Shown: positions 1-6,179, counted from the stretch's first letter. The stretch: 6,942 nucleotides of DNA from T1SED10-198M sp003554345 [NCBI: Candidatus Sumerlaeota bacterium] (GCA_003554345.1 PWGE01000214.1:1-6942), one strand, 5' to 3'. The notes: generated from the letters alone by a model not told the origin. Program-made: numbers and translations.

Positions 1-580
1 AACCATATCCCTGGCGTAGGTGATGTAACCTTTTGAAGTTCAGGGACATTGCCTCGGTTCCATCTTTATTGACGGTGTAAAAGGGGTATGGAAATACCTT
101 TCGTATCCCCTGATGTATATGGTGGATCACTGTAACATAGCGTCCATCCCTATGATCATTGTACATGAATACGGGGCTTTTTTTATCTATCCAATTGAGC
201 ATACATCCCTGCTGCCAGTTCCATGCCCTAGTTTCCCCTATAACATGTTGTTTTCCGTCGGTGTGATCTAAATAACCGATGATACCTTTATTCTCGATGG
301 TAGGATGTGCCCCCAATAGTGGAACGGATAGGTATAACAGATATCTTTCAGAACTATCCCAGGGTGATTTATCGTAATATCCAAAGAAAACGTGACTACT
401 TGGATTCTGGATAACGGAAGATATCGATACATTTTCGTTCAACTCATACTTTGTGCCGATGTCCTTAGGATTTTTTAAATAGTATAGGCAATCGTTCATA
501 ACAAAATATAGCCGTCTTACGGACCTAAATAGTAAGTCGTTTTTGCGTATCGTTTTATCTAAACCTTCACTTACAGACAT
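1..580 (-). CDS. Conserved polysaccharide-locus protein, possible beta-propeller, C-terminal part cut by window edge
   Basis: An open frame runs from an ATG at 580 to the left edge, giving 193 residues with no stop, so the C-terminus is missing. GGTGATG (592-586) precedes the ATG by a normal distance, which supports this start. The gene begins 12 bases after the stop of the upstream glycosyltransferase, so the two are probably co-transcribed. Recognisable stretches are HVFFGYYDKSPW (residues 63-74), ETRAWNWQQGCMLNW (116-130), the YND around 140-142, and a region near the break reading SLNFKRL then RQGYG. I recall this pattern (FGYYDKSPW, then AWNxQQGCMLxW) from uncharacterised proteins in capsule and exopolysaccharide clusters. 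Alternating aromatic strands and turns such as DHTDGK and NKDG fit a TolB/WD40-like beta-propeller. No signal peptide or membrane segment is visible. A role in glycan assembly or modification is inferred from context only; the enzymatic activity, if any, is unknown. Confidence 0.8.
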   Translation of the reverse strand, partial: MSVSEGLDKTIRKNDLLFRSVRRLYFVMNDCLYYLKNPKDIGTKYELNENVSISSVIQNPSSHVFFGYYDKSPWDSSERYLLYLSVPLLGAHPTIENKGIIGYLDHTDGKQHVIGETRAWNWQQGCMLNWIDKKSPVFMYNDHRDGRYVTVIHHIHQGIRKVFPYPFYTVNKDGTEAMSLNFKRLHHLRQGYG

Positions 581-592
581 ATCTGCATCACC

Positions 593-1561
593 CTACATAC
601 CGGCATCGTCGGCCCCCCTTTTGAAAAAGGATACAAGGTATCCTAAACTCCAACCCAAGTTTATCCCGGTCATCACTATCCAGCACTGAAGAGATAGGCC
701 AAGATATGTTTCATCTATGTGTTTGTGGATAAGATATGTGACAGCCAGGAAAGTGAGGAAAAATCCCAAAAGAATCAACAGAAGTATGTATGGAAAAATA
801 GGAACCAGTGATAATAGGAGTAATCCGATCAATGTGGAAAAGCGGGATATCTCCTTCCAACCCATACGTCCCTTGTGTCTTTTAAGTAGATTGTACTCCT
901 TCTTTCCATTTTTGAATTCCCTTTTCATCAACGACATGAGTGTAGATGGATCCTTGTGATAACCGATAACGTCCTTTTTCAGTAGAACTTTCCACCCTGC
1001 ATCTTTGATCCTCCAAGATATATCCTTATCGGTACTGACTTTTTTTTCAGTCAAACCTCCAACATCCTCCAACGTTTTTCTTCGATAAGCGGAACAGCCT
1101 CCCTGGATCCAATCGACTTCACCCTTATCATCTTTCCTCAACTCATAAAGCATCTCCTGTATAGTACCGTAGGCCCTTGTAGCCCAGCCACCACCTTTTG
1201 ATTTCAGCACACCACCGACAGCTCCAACCTCCTCCTTTTCGAAGGGTTCGACGATCTTTTCAAGAAATTCTTCCTCCAACACCTCATCGGCATCTATGAT
1301 GACCACTATGTCCCCTTTTGATCTAGCTATTCCTGTTCTCCTGGCTTTTCTGTGTCCGGAATGAGAAAGTGTTATGATCTTCAATGCCAAATCATCTTTG
1401 AACCCTTTTACGATCTCAACGGTTTTGTCCGTGGAACCGTCATCCACGAATACCACCTCGAAGTCCTGAAGTGTCTGCTTTGTAAGACTGTGCAAACATT
1501 CACCGATGTTATCTTCCTCGTTATAGGCGTTTATAACTACAGAGGTCTTCATTACTGCCAA
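593..1561 (-). CDS. Membrane-anchored family 2 glycosyltransferase
   Basis: This is a GT-A fold glycosyltransferase of family GT2, which moves a sugar from a nucleotide-activated donor to a lipid or glycan acceptor at the cytoplasmic face of the membrane. The 322 residues open with the nucleotide-binding strand SVVINAYNEEDNIG (7-20), then VDDGSTD (39-45). The metal-binding DXD is in IIDADE (88-93), and acceptor-side motifs are GGCSAYRR (154-161) and the DKD at 178-180, in the place of the usual ED catalytic base region. After residue 240 the chain becomes hydrophobic: two closely spaced helices (about 243-277) and a third (about 290-313), so the catalytic domain is tethered from the C-terminal side. 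The frame can start at TTG 1561 or at ATG 1552, where the product would begin MKTSVV; family alignment fits either. It leads a minus-strand unit with the next gene 12 bases downstream. Donor and acceptor cannot be told from sequence. Confidence 0.93.
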   Translation of the reverse strand: MAVMKTSVVINAYNEEDNIGECLHSLTKQTLQDFEVVFVDDGSTDKTVEIVKGFKDDLALKIITLSHSGHRKARRTGIARSKGDIVVIIDADEVLEEEFLEKIVEPFEKEEVGAVGGVLKSKGGGWATRAYGTIQEMLYELRKDDKGEVDWIQGGCSAYRRKTLEDVGGLTEKKVSTDKDISWRIKDAGWKVLLKKDVIGYHKDPSTLMSLMKREFKNGKKEYNLLKRHKGRMGWKEISRFSTLIGLLLLSLVPIFPYILLLILLGFFLTFLAVTYLIHKHIDETYLGLSLQCWIVMTGINLGWSLGYLVSFFKRGADDAGM

Positions 1562-1583
1562 CGGTCACCTAAAACAACGGAGT

Positions 1584-1597
1584 GGATATAAATATTG
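1584..1597 (-). promoter_or_regulatory. TATA-type promoter for the minus-strand glycosyltransferase unit
   Basis: On the minus strand this reads CAATATTTATATCC, a good archaeal TATA box centred near 1589-1590. Transcription would start about 26 bases on, near 1563. That is almost on the TTG at 1561 and about 11 bases before the ATG at 1552. The purine-rich AGGTGA at 1570-1565 would then lie at or just before the transcript 5' end. The message is therefore probably leaderless or has a very short leader. Confidence 0.55.
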
Positions 1598-1665
1598 TCG
1601 GTGGTCCCGATCATTTTTTATCAGCTTTCCGTTGATTGGACTCACATGGTCACACATCTAAACGC

Positions 1666-1676
1666 AAAATATATTA
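1666..1676 (+). promoter_or_regulatory. TATA-type promoter for the plus-strand glycosyltransferase
   Basis: AAAATATATTA is centred near 1671-1672, 33 bases before the ATG at 1705, predicting a transcript start near 1698 and a leader of about 7 bases. The box lies inside the possible upstream extension of the reading frame (to a TTG at 1636), which argues that the extension is not translated. It sits about 80 bases from the opposing minus-strand TATA box, so this 143-base gap holds two divergent promoters. Confidence 0.55.
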
Positions 1677-1704
1677 CCTCATCACGATTGTAGTGGGTTC
1701 AAAC

Positions 1705-2502
1705 ATGCTCATATCTGTGATTATAACCGTCAAGAACGAAGAAAGAGATATGCCGGACCTGCTGGACAGCCTGGTGGTTCAGGAGAAACCAATCGAGATA
1801 ATAATCGTCGATGCCCACAGCGAAGACCGAACGGTAGAGATCGTGAATGAGTATGCGAAGCAATATGACTTTGTCAAACTATATGTCCAGGGTGGTACTA
1901 GAGGTAAAGGAAGGAACTATGGTGCCAAAAAGGCAGAAGGCGAGCTTTTAGCTTTCATCGATGGTGACGAGATAGTCAATCCATTCTGGGCTGAGGAGAT
2001 GCGTAAGAGCGCGAAGGAATACGACATCGTGGCAGGAAAGACCGTGCAGATCGGTTACCACGCCTTCGAAGAACTCGAACGTGTGGAACTATACTACAAA
2101 GGATATGATGTTACCTATCCATCCTGTAACCTTCTTTACGACAAGGAGTTGTTTCATAAGATAGGTGGATTCGATCCCTGGTTCATGACGGCTGAAGATA
2201 TCGACCTGAACTACAGGGCGGTAGAAGCCGGTGGAGAGATCGGTTACAACAAAGATGCCATCGTTTACCACAGGACTAGAGGGAGCTTCTATGGCTTTTT
2301 TAAACAAGCCTTCTGGAACGGTTTCGGAAGAAAGCAGCTGACCATGAAGCATGGTAAGTTGTGGTCGAATTATTCCCCCGCTCAGATGCTCGATCACAGC
2401 ATGGACCTCTGGTATATGCTCAGGATGCCTCCCGCATTTCTTGGATACCTGGGATGTAAATTATTTGGGACTAGACCTGGAGAATCGGATAAACCGATGT
2501 GA
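1705..2502 (+). CDS. Family 2 glycosyltransferase, soluble
   Basis: This 265-residue GT2 enzyme has a GT-A fold and is expected to transfer a sugar from a nucleotide-sugar donor during glycan assembly at the cytoplasmic membrane face. Visible motifs are SVIITVKNEE (4-13), IIIVDAHSED (32-41), GTRGKGRNYGA (64-74), the metal-binding DGDE in LLAFIDGDEI (81-90), and the acceptor-side GGFDPWFMTAEDIDLNYR (154-171), whose ED at 164-165 is the likely base region. TYPSCNLLY (137-145) matches the usual strand before that loop. There is no convincing membrane helix; the C-terminal aromatic segment (about 235-255) may associate peripherally with the membrane. The start was moved to ATG 1705 from TTG 1636. 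GT2 proteins normally begin just before the first beta strand, and the 23 extra residues would be encoded by promoter DNA. Its stop is 7 bases from the stop of the converging iron-sulfur gene. Substrates are unknown. Confidence 0.92.
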   Translation: MLISVIITVKNEERDMPDLLDSLVVQEKPIEIIIVDAHSEDRTVEIVNEYAKQYDFVKLYVQGGTRGKGRNYGAKKAEGELLAFIDGDEIVNPFWAEEMRKSAKEYDIVAGKTVQIGYHAFEELERVELYYKGYDVTYPSCNLLYDKELFHKIGGFDPWFMTAEDIDLNYRAVEAGGEIGYNKDAIVYHRTRGSFYGFFKQAFWNGFGRKQLTMKHGKLWSNYSPAQMLDHSMDLWYMLRMPPAFLGYLGCKLFGTRPGESDKPM

Positions 2503-2509
2503 TTCACCA

Positions 2510-3919
2510 TCAATCCCGGTAAATCTCGACTTTCAGAGATGGTGTGCTCTTTGATCGTTCCCAATAAGTGGTATCTTTACCAATTTTTTTGGCAAAACCA
2601 AGGGCTCCATGCGGTATCCTTTTCAACAGCCCTCTAAATATTTTTGATCTGTTTAGGCTGTATGGTACATAAAAATACATCAAGGACCAAAAAATCGTCC
2701 ATGCATCCCACATAGTCTTCAATGGACCCATCCGATGATCCTTGTGGTGAAAATTTACTCCATATACAGGTACTCCTCTCCCAAAATATTTGGCTATTTT
2801 AAAAAAAGAATCTAAACCGATCTTTTTCTCCACACCTATTGAACTTGCCATCCTATCCGCATCTGCATCCCATACTTTGAAAAATCCATCTGAGATCATT
2901 TCATTCACAATGTCACTCCCTCGTTCGGTGCGGACGACTATCTCAGAGAGGCCTCCTTTAAGATCATATCCGCTACTTTTAACCATCGAGTGCATTGTAC
3001 TCATTCGGCAATCTCCACAAGAGATGTCTGAAAATTCGTTCGCCTTATCAAAGCACAATTTACACCGCCAATCGGTGAAGAATGGTCTTGGATTTAAACG
3101 GCTGCGATCGGCCGGTATATCAAATATGTCACCATCTTTATTAACCATACGCATATCACAGGGCCAACCCTTCCATTCTTTGCTCCTATGTCGAAATTGA
3201 ATTATTTCATCCTTGGGCTGCCCGATCTTGTAACACATCTGATCGTGAAAGTGATACGTGAACACCCCAAGACAGTGTAATCCTACGTACAGTTTTATTT
3301 TTTCACTAAGTTCTGGATATATGGTTTCAGCTTTCCTCATCGCTTGGATCTGACAGGAAGTGCCAACAAAGGCATAATAACCATCGACATCTAAGATCTC
3401 GCGGATCATTTCTGCTGCAGGAACTGGATTATACTTTGAACCAACCGCTGATAAAATTTCTGACCTACTTCTGGCGATATATGTTTGTGGAACAAAAGGA
3501 GAATCCTCTCTCCATCTGGTTACCACAGCTCCGTCTATTATGCCATTGTCCAAGCAATACAATAATAATGTAGAAACAAAACCACCACTCTGGCATCGCT
3601 TTAGGATCCCCTTCATATTAGTGAACCCTGCGAAAAGTTCCTTATGATTGCCTAAAGCAACGTGCTGTGGTAGCTCTCCAAAAATTCTTTTTTGATGTCT
3701 AACGTAATCGAATCCATGCCCTGGACATACTTTTACACACAATCTACATCTGTTGCAAAGATCCTCCTCGATTTTGGGAACATATATTCCGTAATGATCC
3801 ACTTCCATTTCGATGCAGTTTTTTGGACAGACCCCGGCACAGGCTCCACACGAAGTACAAAGCCATCGATTTACAACGTCTTCGACTGTTTTTATATTGA
3901 ACTTATTTTCTTCATCCAT
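2510..3919 (-). CDS. Ferredoxin-FrhB/FdhB family iron-sulfur flavoprotein (coenzyme F420 hydrogenase/dehydrogenase beta subunit-like)
   Basis: The protein has 469 residues. Two [4Fe-4S] ferredoxin motifs occupy the N-terminus: C21-x2-C24-x2-C27-x3-C31 and C55-x2-C58-x2-C61-x3-C65. An FrhB/FdhB N-domain signature, CQSGGFVSTLLLYCLDNG (109-126), follows, then GSKYNPVP (160-167), GTSCQIQAMRK (186-196), GLHCLG (213-218) and a cysteine cluster CKLCFDKANEFSDISCGD (286-303). These are the cluster and flavin or F420 site elements of the family. The last 80 residues are basic and aromatic with a weakly hydrophobic stretch (about 405-420) and may touch the membrane. Family members transfer electrons between ferredoxin-type clusters and F420 or a flavin. 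Stand-alone fused forms like this occur in polysaccharide loci, often near pyruvyl transferases, with no settled reaction. No partner hydrogenase or formate dehydrogenase gene is nearby, so redox modification of a glycan or its precursor is a better inference than energy metabolism. Start ATG 3919 follows TAGGAT. Confidence 0.9.
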   Translation of the reverse strand: MDEENKFNIKTVEDVVNRWLCTSCGACAGVCPKNCIEMEVDHYGIYVPKIEEDLCNRCRLCVKVCPGHGFDYVRHQKRIFGELPQHVALGNHKELFAGFTNMKGILKRCQSGGFVSTLLLYCLDNGIIDGAVVTRWREDSPFVPQTYIARSRSEILSAVGSKYNPVPAAEMIREILDVDGYYAFVGTSCQIQAMRKAETIYPELSEKIKLYVGLHCLGVFTYHFHDQMCYKIGQPKDEIIQFRHRSKEWKGWPCDMRMVNKDGDIFDIPADRSRLNPRPFFTDWRCKLCFDKANEFSDISCGDCRMSTMHSMVKSSGYDLKGGLSEIVVRTERGSDIVNEMISDGFFKVWDADADRMASSIGVEKKIGLDSFFKIAKYFGRGVPVYGVNFHHKDHRMGPLKTMWDAWTIFWSLMYFYVPYSLNRSKIFRGLLKRIPHGALGFAKKIGKDTTYWERSKSTPSLKVEIYRD

Positions 3920-3960
3920 ATCCTATTACCCACATTCATCCAGAATATTTTTCTATAGCT

Positions 3961-3968
3961 ATTTAATC
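3961..3968 (-). promoter_or_regulatory. Possible TATA box for the iron-sulfur gene
   Basis: The minus strand reads GATTAAAT followed by AGCTATAG, centred near 3962. A start about 26 bases on, near 3936, would give a leader of about 17 bases containing the weak ribosome site TAGGAT before the ATG. The surrounding sequence has several other AT-rich stretches (for example the minus-strand TTTTTATTTTAA near 3990-3979), so the choice is uncertain. Confidence 0.3.
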
Positions 3969-4005
3969 AAGCAGATTACTTATTAAAATAAAAACATTTG
4001 CTTTG

Positions 4006-4028
4006 ATCTTTATACCTTTGTATAAGAT
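4006..4028. promoter_or_regulatory. Inverted repeat in a divergent promoter gap, possible operator
   Basis: ATCTTTATAC (4006-4015) and GTATAAGAT (4020-4028) are inverted copies around a CTTT spacer, perfect except for one extra T in the left arm. The core TTATAC-CTTT-GTATAA pairs perfectly. It lies between the two divergently transcribed genes (starts at 3919 and 4110), where a shared regulator could act. The gap is AT-rich and such repeats can arise by chance, or the arms may be two back-to-back TATA-like sequences. Confidence 0.3.
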
Positions 4029-4058
4029 ATATGGGTATGTTCTACCGATCTGGGAAAA

Positions 4059-4105
4059 ACTTAATTTTATCCTCCTGATTTGCTTAGGAGATAACCATAA
4101 GGTGA
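4059..4105 (+). promoter_or_regulatory. Promoter and ribosome binding site of the nucleotide-sugar dehydrogenase
   Basis: An AT-rich TATA-like element, TTAATTTTAT (4061-4070), is preceded by a purine run and centred near 4065, predicting transcription from about 4091. GGTGA at 4101-4105 lies four bases before ATG 4110 and is a good archaeal ribosome binding site, so this message has a short leader, unlike the two genes downstream. CTCCT (4072-4076) and AGGAG (4086-4090) form an inverted repeat between the TATA element and the predicted start. Confidence 0.45.
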
Positions 4106-4109
4106 ACAC

Positions 4110-5375
4110 ATGAATATTGACGAACTAAAAAGTAAGTTGGGAGAGGAAACGGCTGCCGTTTGTATAGTGGGGATGGGGTATGTGGGTATACCTCTAGCAA
4201 AAGCGTTCTCAAAACATATCGATGTGATAGGTTTCGATATAGATGGCAAGAAATTAGAGACGATAAAGGACGATCTTCATGGTGTTGAACTCACTGATAG
4301 AGAAACGGATATCTCAAAGGCTGACTTCGTCATCGTCTGCGTACCTACACCCGTTAGGAGGACCAAGGAGCCCGACCTTAGCTTCGTAGAATCCGCATCC
4401 CGTACCGTCGGTAGAAATATGAGAACGGGTACGGTGGTCGTCTATGAAAGTACTGTTTACCCCGGTGTCACCGAGGAGCGTTGTCTTCCCATCTTAGAAG
4501 AAGAAAGTGGTATGAGATGTGGTGACGAATTCTCCATAGGATATTCTCCAGAGCGTGTTAACCCTGGTGATAAAGAGCACGACGTAGATCAGATAACGAA
4601 GATAGTGGCTGGGAAAACACCGGAGGTTGGTGAAGTATTGAAGGAACTATATTCCCTGGTAACCGATGTCTATCTAGCAGACAGTATCAAGGTCGCTGAA
4701 GCGGCTAAAGTGATAGAGAACGTGCAGAGGGATCTCAACATCGCACTGATGAACGAACTCTCGGTGATATTCTCGAAGATGGGTATAGACACCAAGGCCG
4801 TGCTCGACGCCGCAGCCACCAAGTGGAACTTCCACAGGTACAGTCCCGGTTTAGTAGGGGGACACTGCATCCCCGTGGACCCATATTACTTGGTGTACAA
4901 AGCAAAGGAGATGGACTATCACCCACAGGTGATATTGGCAGGTCGTTCCATAAACGATCAAATGCCAAAACACGTTGCCTGGGAATCCATAAAGGCCATC
5001 AACAGGAGCGGAAAGGGATTGAAAGGCTCCAAAGTGCTCATCATGGGATTGACCTACAAAGAGAACGTTCCAGATACCCGGGAATCACCTGTGAAAGGAC
5101 TGATAAAGGAACTGAAAGAGTTCGAACTGGACGTTTATGGATACGACCCATTGCTCACGGATGAAGAGATCGAAAATTTCGGAGCGAAGCTCTCCGACCT
5201 GAAGAGTATGCGAGCTGATTGTATCATAATGACGGTTGCCCATGATGATTTCAAAGACCTATCTATAGAAGATATCAAAAGTATCACGGAGGATAATCCG
5301 GTTCTTGTTGATGTGCGTGGGATATTTGATAGAGAAGAATGTGTAAAATCAGGTTTGCAGTATGTAACACTCTGA
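4110..5375 (+). CDS. UDP-N-acetylhexosamine 6-dehydrogenase (TviB/WbpO-type nucleotide-sugar dehydrogenase)
   Basis: This 421-residue enzyme of the UDP-glucose/GDP-mannose dehydrogenase family oxidises the C6 hydroxyl of a UDP-sugar to a carboxylate in two NAD-dependent steps, supplying uronic-acid units for a surface glycan. The Rossmann motif GMGYVG is at 21-26, followed by VIGFDID (39-45) and CVPTPV (77-82). YESTVYPGVTEERC (112-125) and YSPERVNPGD (145-154) mark the substrate region. KVAEAAKVIEN (194-204) holds the conserved Lys200. GLVGGHCIPVDPYYL (247-261) carries the catalytic Cys253, and GLTYKENVPDTRESP (313-327) opens the C-terminal UDP-binding domain. The YSPERxNPGDKEH and TKWNFxxxxPGLVGGHC wording is closest, from memory, to TviB/WbpO enzymes acting on UDP-GlcNAc or UDP-GalNAc; a UDP-ManNAc dehydrogenase (WecC-like) is the main alternative. 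All catalytic residues are present and the length is normal. Transcription may continue into the next gene, since no T-rich terminator follows. Confidence 0.94.
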   Translation: MNIDELKSKLGEETAAVCIVGMGYVGIPLAKAFSKHIDVIGFDIDGKKLETIKDDLHGVELTDRETDISKADFVIVCVPTPVRRTKEPDLSFVESASRTVGRNMRTGTVVVYESTVYPGVTEERCLPILEEESGMRCGDEFSIGYSPERVNPGDKEHDVDQITKIVAGKTPEVGEVLKELYSLVTDVYLADSIKVAEAAKVIENVQRDLNIALMNELSVIFSKMGIDTKAVLDAAATKWNFHRYSPGLVGGHCIPVDPYYLVYKAKEMDYHPQVILAGRSINDQMPKHVAWESIKAINRSGKGLKGSKVLIMGLTYKENVPDTRESPVKGLIKELKEFELDVYGYDPLLTDEEIENFGAKLSDLKSMRADCIIMTVAHDDFKDLSIEDIKSITEDNPVLVDVRGIFDREECVKSGLQYVTL

Positions 5376-5399
5376 TGATGACGAAATATAGGGTAAAAA

Positions 5400-5407
5400 T
5401 ATATAAA
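5400..5407 (+). promoter_or_regulatory. TATA box, leaderless promoter of the triple-repeat membrane protein
   Basis: TATATAAA, preceded by a purine-rich AAAAA, is one of the clearest TATA boxes in the window. Its centre near 5403-5404 is 26-27 bases before the GTG at 5430, the distance at which archaeal transcription starts, so the message should begin at or within a base or two of the start codon. No good ribosome binding site precedes the GTG. Confidence 0.65.
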
Positions 5408-5429
5408 GGCCTATGCTGATGTAGGGGCC

Positions 5430-6116
5430 GTGATAACCTTGAAAAGAGAAATTGTGAATCATAGAGCGAAGAAGGAATCAACGTTCAAATGGTTTATATT
5501 GGCAATAATACCACTTGTGAACTTGTACGTTCTATGGAAGATGGCAGAAGTTATCTCAGGGCACGAAAAGTTCATATCAGGACAATACGAAGCTGTGCAC
5601 CACCGATCTGAAAAAGAATCCACAGTGAAGTGGTTTATACTAGGGATAATACCTCTGGTGAACTTATACGTACTTTGGAAGGCAGCTGAGGTAATATCGG
5701 GGCATGAGAAGATAATCACGGGACAATATGAAGCTGTAAACCACAGAGGACAAAAAGAATCCACGGTGAAATGGTTCATACTTGCCATAATACCCTTGAT
5801 AAACTTGTATGTACTTTGGAAGGGTGCTGAGGTAATATCGGGACACGAAAAGGTATTTCGCGGTCCAGAACAGCACGCACAATATCCACAAGGTCAGTAT
5901 CAACAGGGTGAACAACAATACCAACAACAACAGTACCCACAGGGTGAACAGCAATATCAACAACAACAGTACCCACAGGGTGAACAGCAATATCAACAAC
6001 AGCAATATCAACAGGGCGGATCCCAGGGAAACCAATGTCCGGACTGCAGCCAGAACATGCGTTGGATAGGCGAATACGACAGATGGTACTGTGACAACTG
6101 TCAGACTTACAAATAG
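5430..6116 (+). CDS. Triple-repeat membrane protein with Gln/Tyr-rich linker and C-terminal zinc ribbon, function unknown
   Basis: I do not recognise a characterised homologue. The 228-residue product starts at GTG 5430, chosen from the TATA spacing; TTG 5439 is possible. Residues 9-141 are three units of 47-residue period. Each has a charged HRxxKEST lead, one hydrophobic helix (KWFILAIIPLVNLYVLWK and variants, starting near 20, 67 and 114) and a conserved AEVISGHEK exit. In the 33-residue core every pair of units is identical at 30 positions. A single-pass helix per unit would give three membrane crossings, but each unit could also lie as a re-entrant or amphipathic hairpin because of the central Pro. 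Residues about 148-199 are low complexity (Gln, Tyr, Pro, Gly). C203-x2-C206 and C221-x2-C224 then form a zinc ribbon. The hydrophobic unit resembles helices of small DUF4234-like membrane proteins, a weak resemblance. It is followed by a T-rich terminator and a second small membrane-protein gene. Confidence 0.85.
   Translation: MITLKREIVNHRAKKESTFKWFILAIIPLVNLYVLWKMAEVISGHEKFISGQYEAVHHRSEKESTVKWFILGIIPLVNLYVLWKAAEVISGHEKIITGQYEAVNHRGQKESTVKWFILAIIPLINLYVLWKGAEVISGHEKVFRGPEQHAQYPQGQYQQGEQQYQQQQYPQGEQQYQQQQYPQGEQQYQQQQYQQGGSQGNQCPDCSQNMRWIGEYDRWYCDNCQTYK
5454..5852 (+). repeat. Three tandem 141-base coding repeats
   Basis: Units begin at 5454, 5595 and 5736, the last fading after 5852. They encode the 47-residue membrane units. 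The protein copies are nearly identical, but the DNA has diverged at silent positions: between the second and third units, 11 of 30 identical core codons differ synonymously, against 3 amino-acid changes. The duplication is therefore not recent, and each copy looks constrained. Confidence 0.85.
5907..6014 (+). repeat. Three tandem 36-base repeats encoding a Gln/Tyr-rich linker
   Basis: Copies at 5907-5942, 5943-5978 and 5979-6014 encode GEQQYQQQQYPQ twice and GEQQYQQQQYQQ once. The first two differ by only two silent bases, so this array is younger than the 141-base repeats and its copy number may vary between strains. It continues a related GQYQQ segment just upstream. The encoded segment is a flexible, probably disordered linker. 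Confidence 0.85.
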
Positions 6117-6130
6117 GAAAACCACTTAAA

Positions 6131-6150
6131 CCTCTTTTCTTTTTATTTTG
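6131..6150 (+). terminator. T-rich archaeal-type terminator
   Basis: CCTCTTTTCTTTTTATTTTG starts 15 bases after the stop codon at 6116 and is the densest run of T on the plus strand between genes. Archaeal RNA polymerase stops at such tracts without needing a hairpin, and none is obvious here. It separates the two small membrane-protein genes, fitting their separate promoters. Confidence 0.5.
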
Positions 6151-6179
6151 ATCACTAAGGGAGAAAAGTATATATCTAC

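Noticed and set aside
1636-1704. An N-terminal extension of the plus-strand glycosyltransferase from TTG 1636
   Set aside because: The extension contains the TATA box at 1666-1676 and adds residues before the first GT2 beta strand that the family lacks; ATG 1705 fits better.
2584-2590. A run of seven T on the plus strand as a terminator for the plus-strand glycosyltransferase
   Set aside because: It lies about 80 bases into the opposing coding region, is short, and could simply be Lys codons of the iron-sulfur gene; not strong enough to list.
2790-3200. A 136-codon open frame on the plus strand
   Set aside because: It lies entirely antisense to the iron-sulfur gene, whose conserved cysteines prove the other strand. 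The product shows no recognisable domain.
4823-5164. A 113-codon plus-strand frame within the dehydrogenase
   Set aside because: It is an out-of-frame shadow of the C-terminal half of the dehydrogenase, which is intact with all its motifs.
5907-6014. Regularly spaced 36-base repeats that might suggest a CRISPR array
   Set aside because: The copies are directly adjacent with no unique spacers, remain in frame and encode a Gln/Tyr-rich peptide.
5664-6125. A 153-codon open frame on the minus strand, rich in Leu and Val
   Set aside because: It is antisense to the repeat-encoding gene, and its length follows from the repetitive sense strand. Its Leu/Val runs mirror the CAA/CAG-rich repeats. It has no promoter or ribosome site, and the plus-strand frame has a zinc ribbon and selected repeats.
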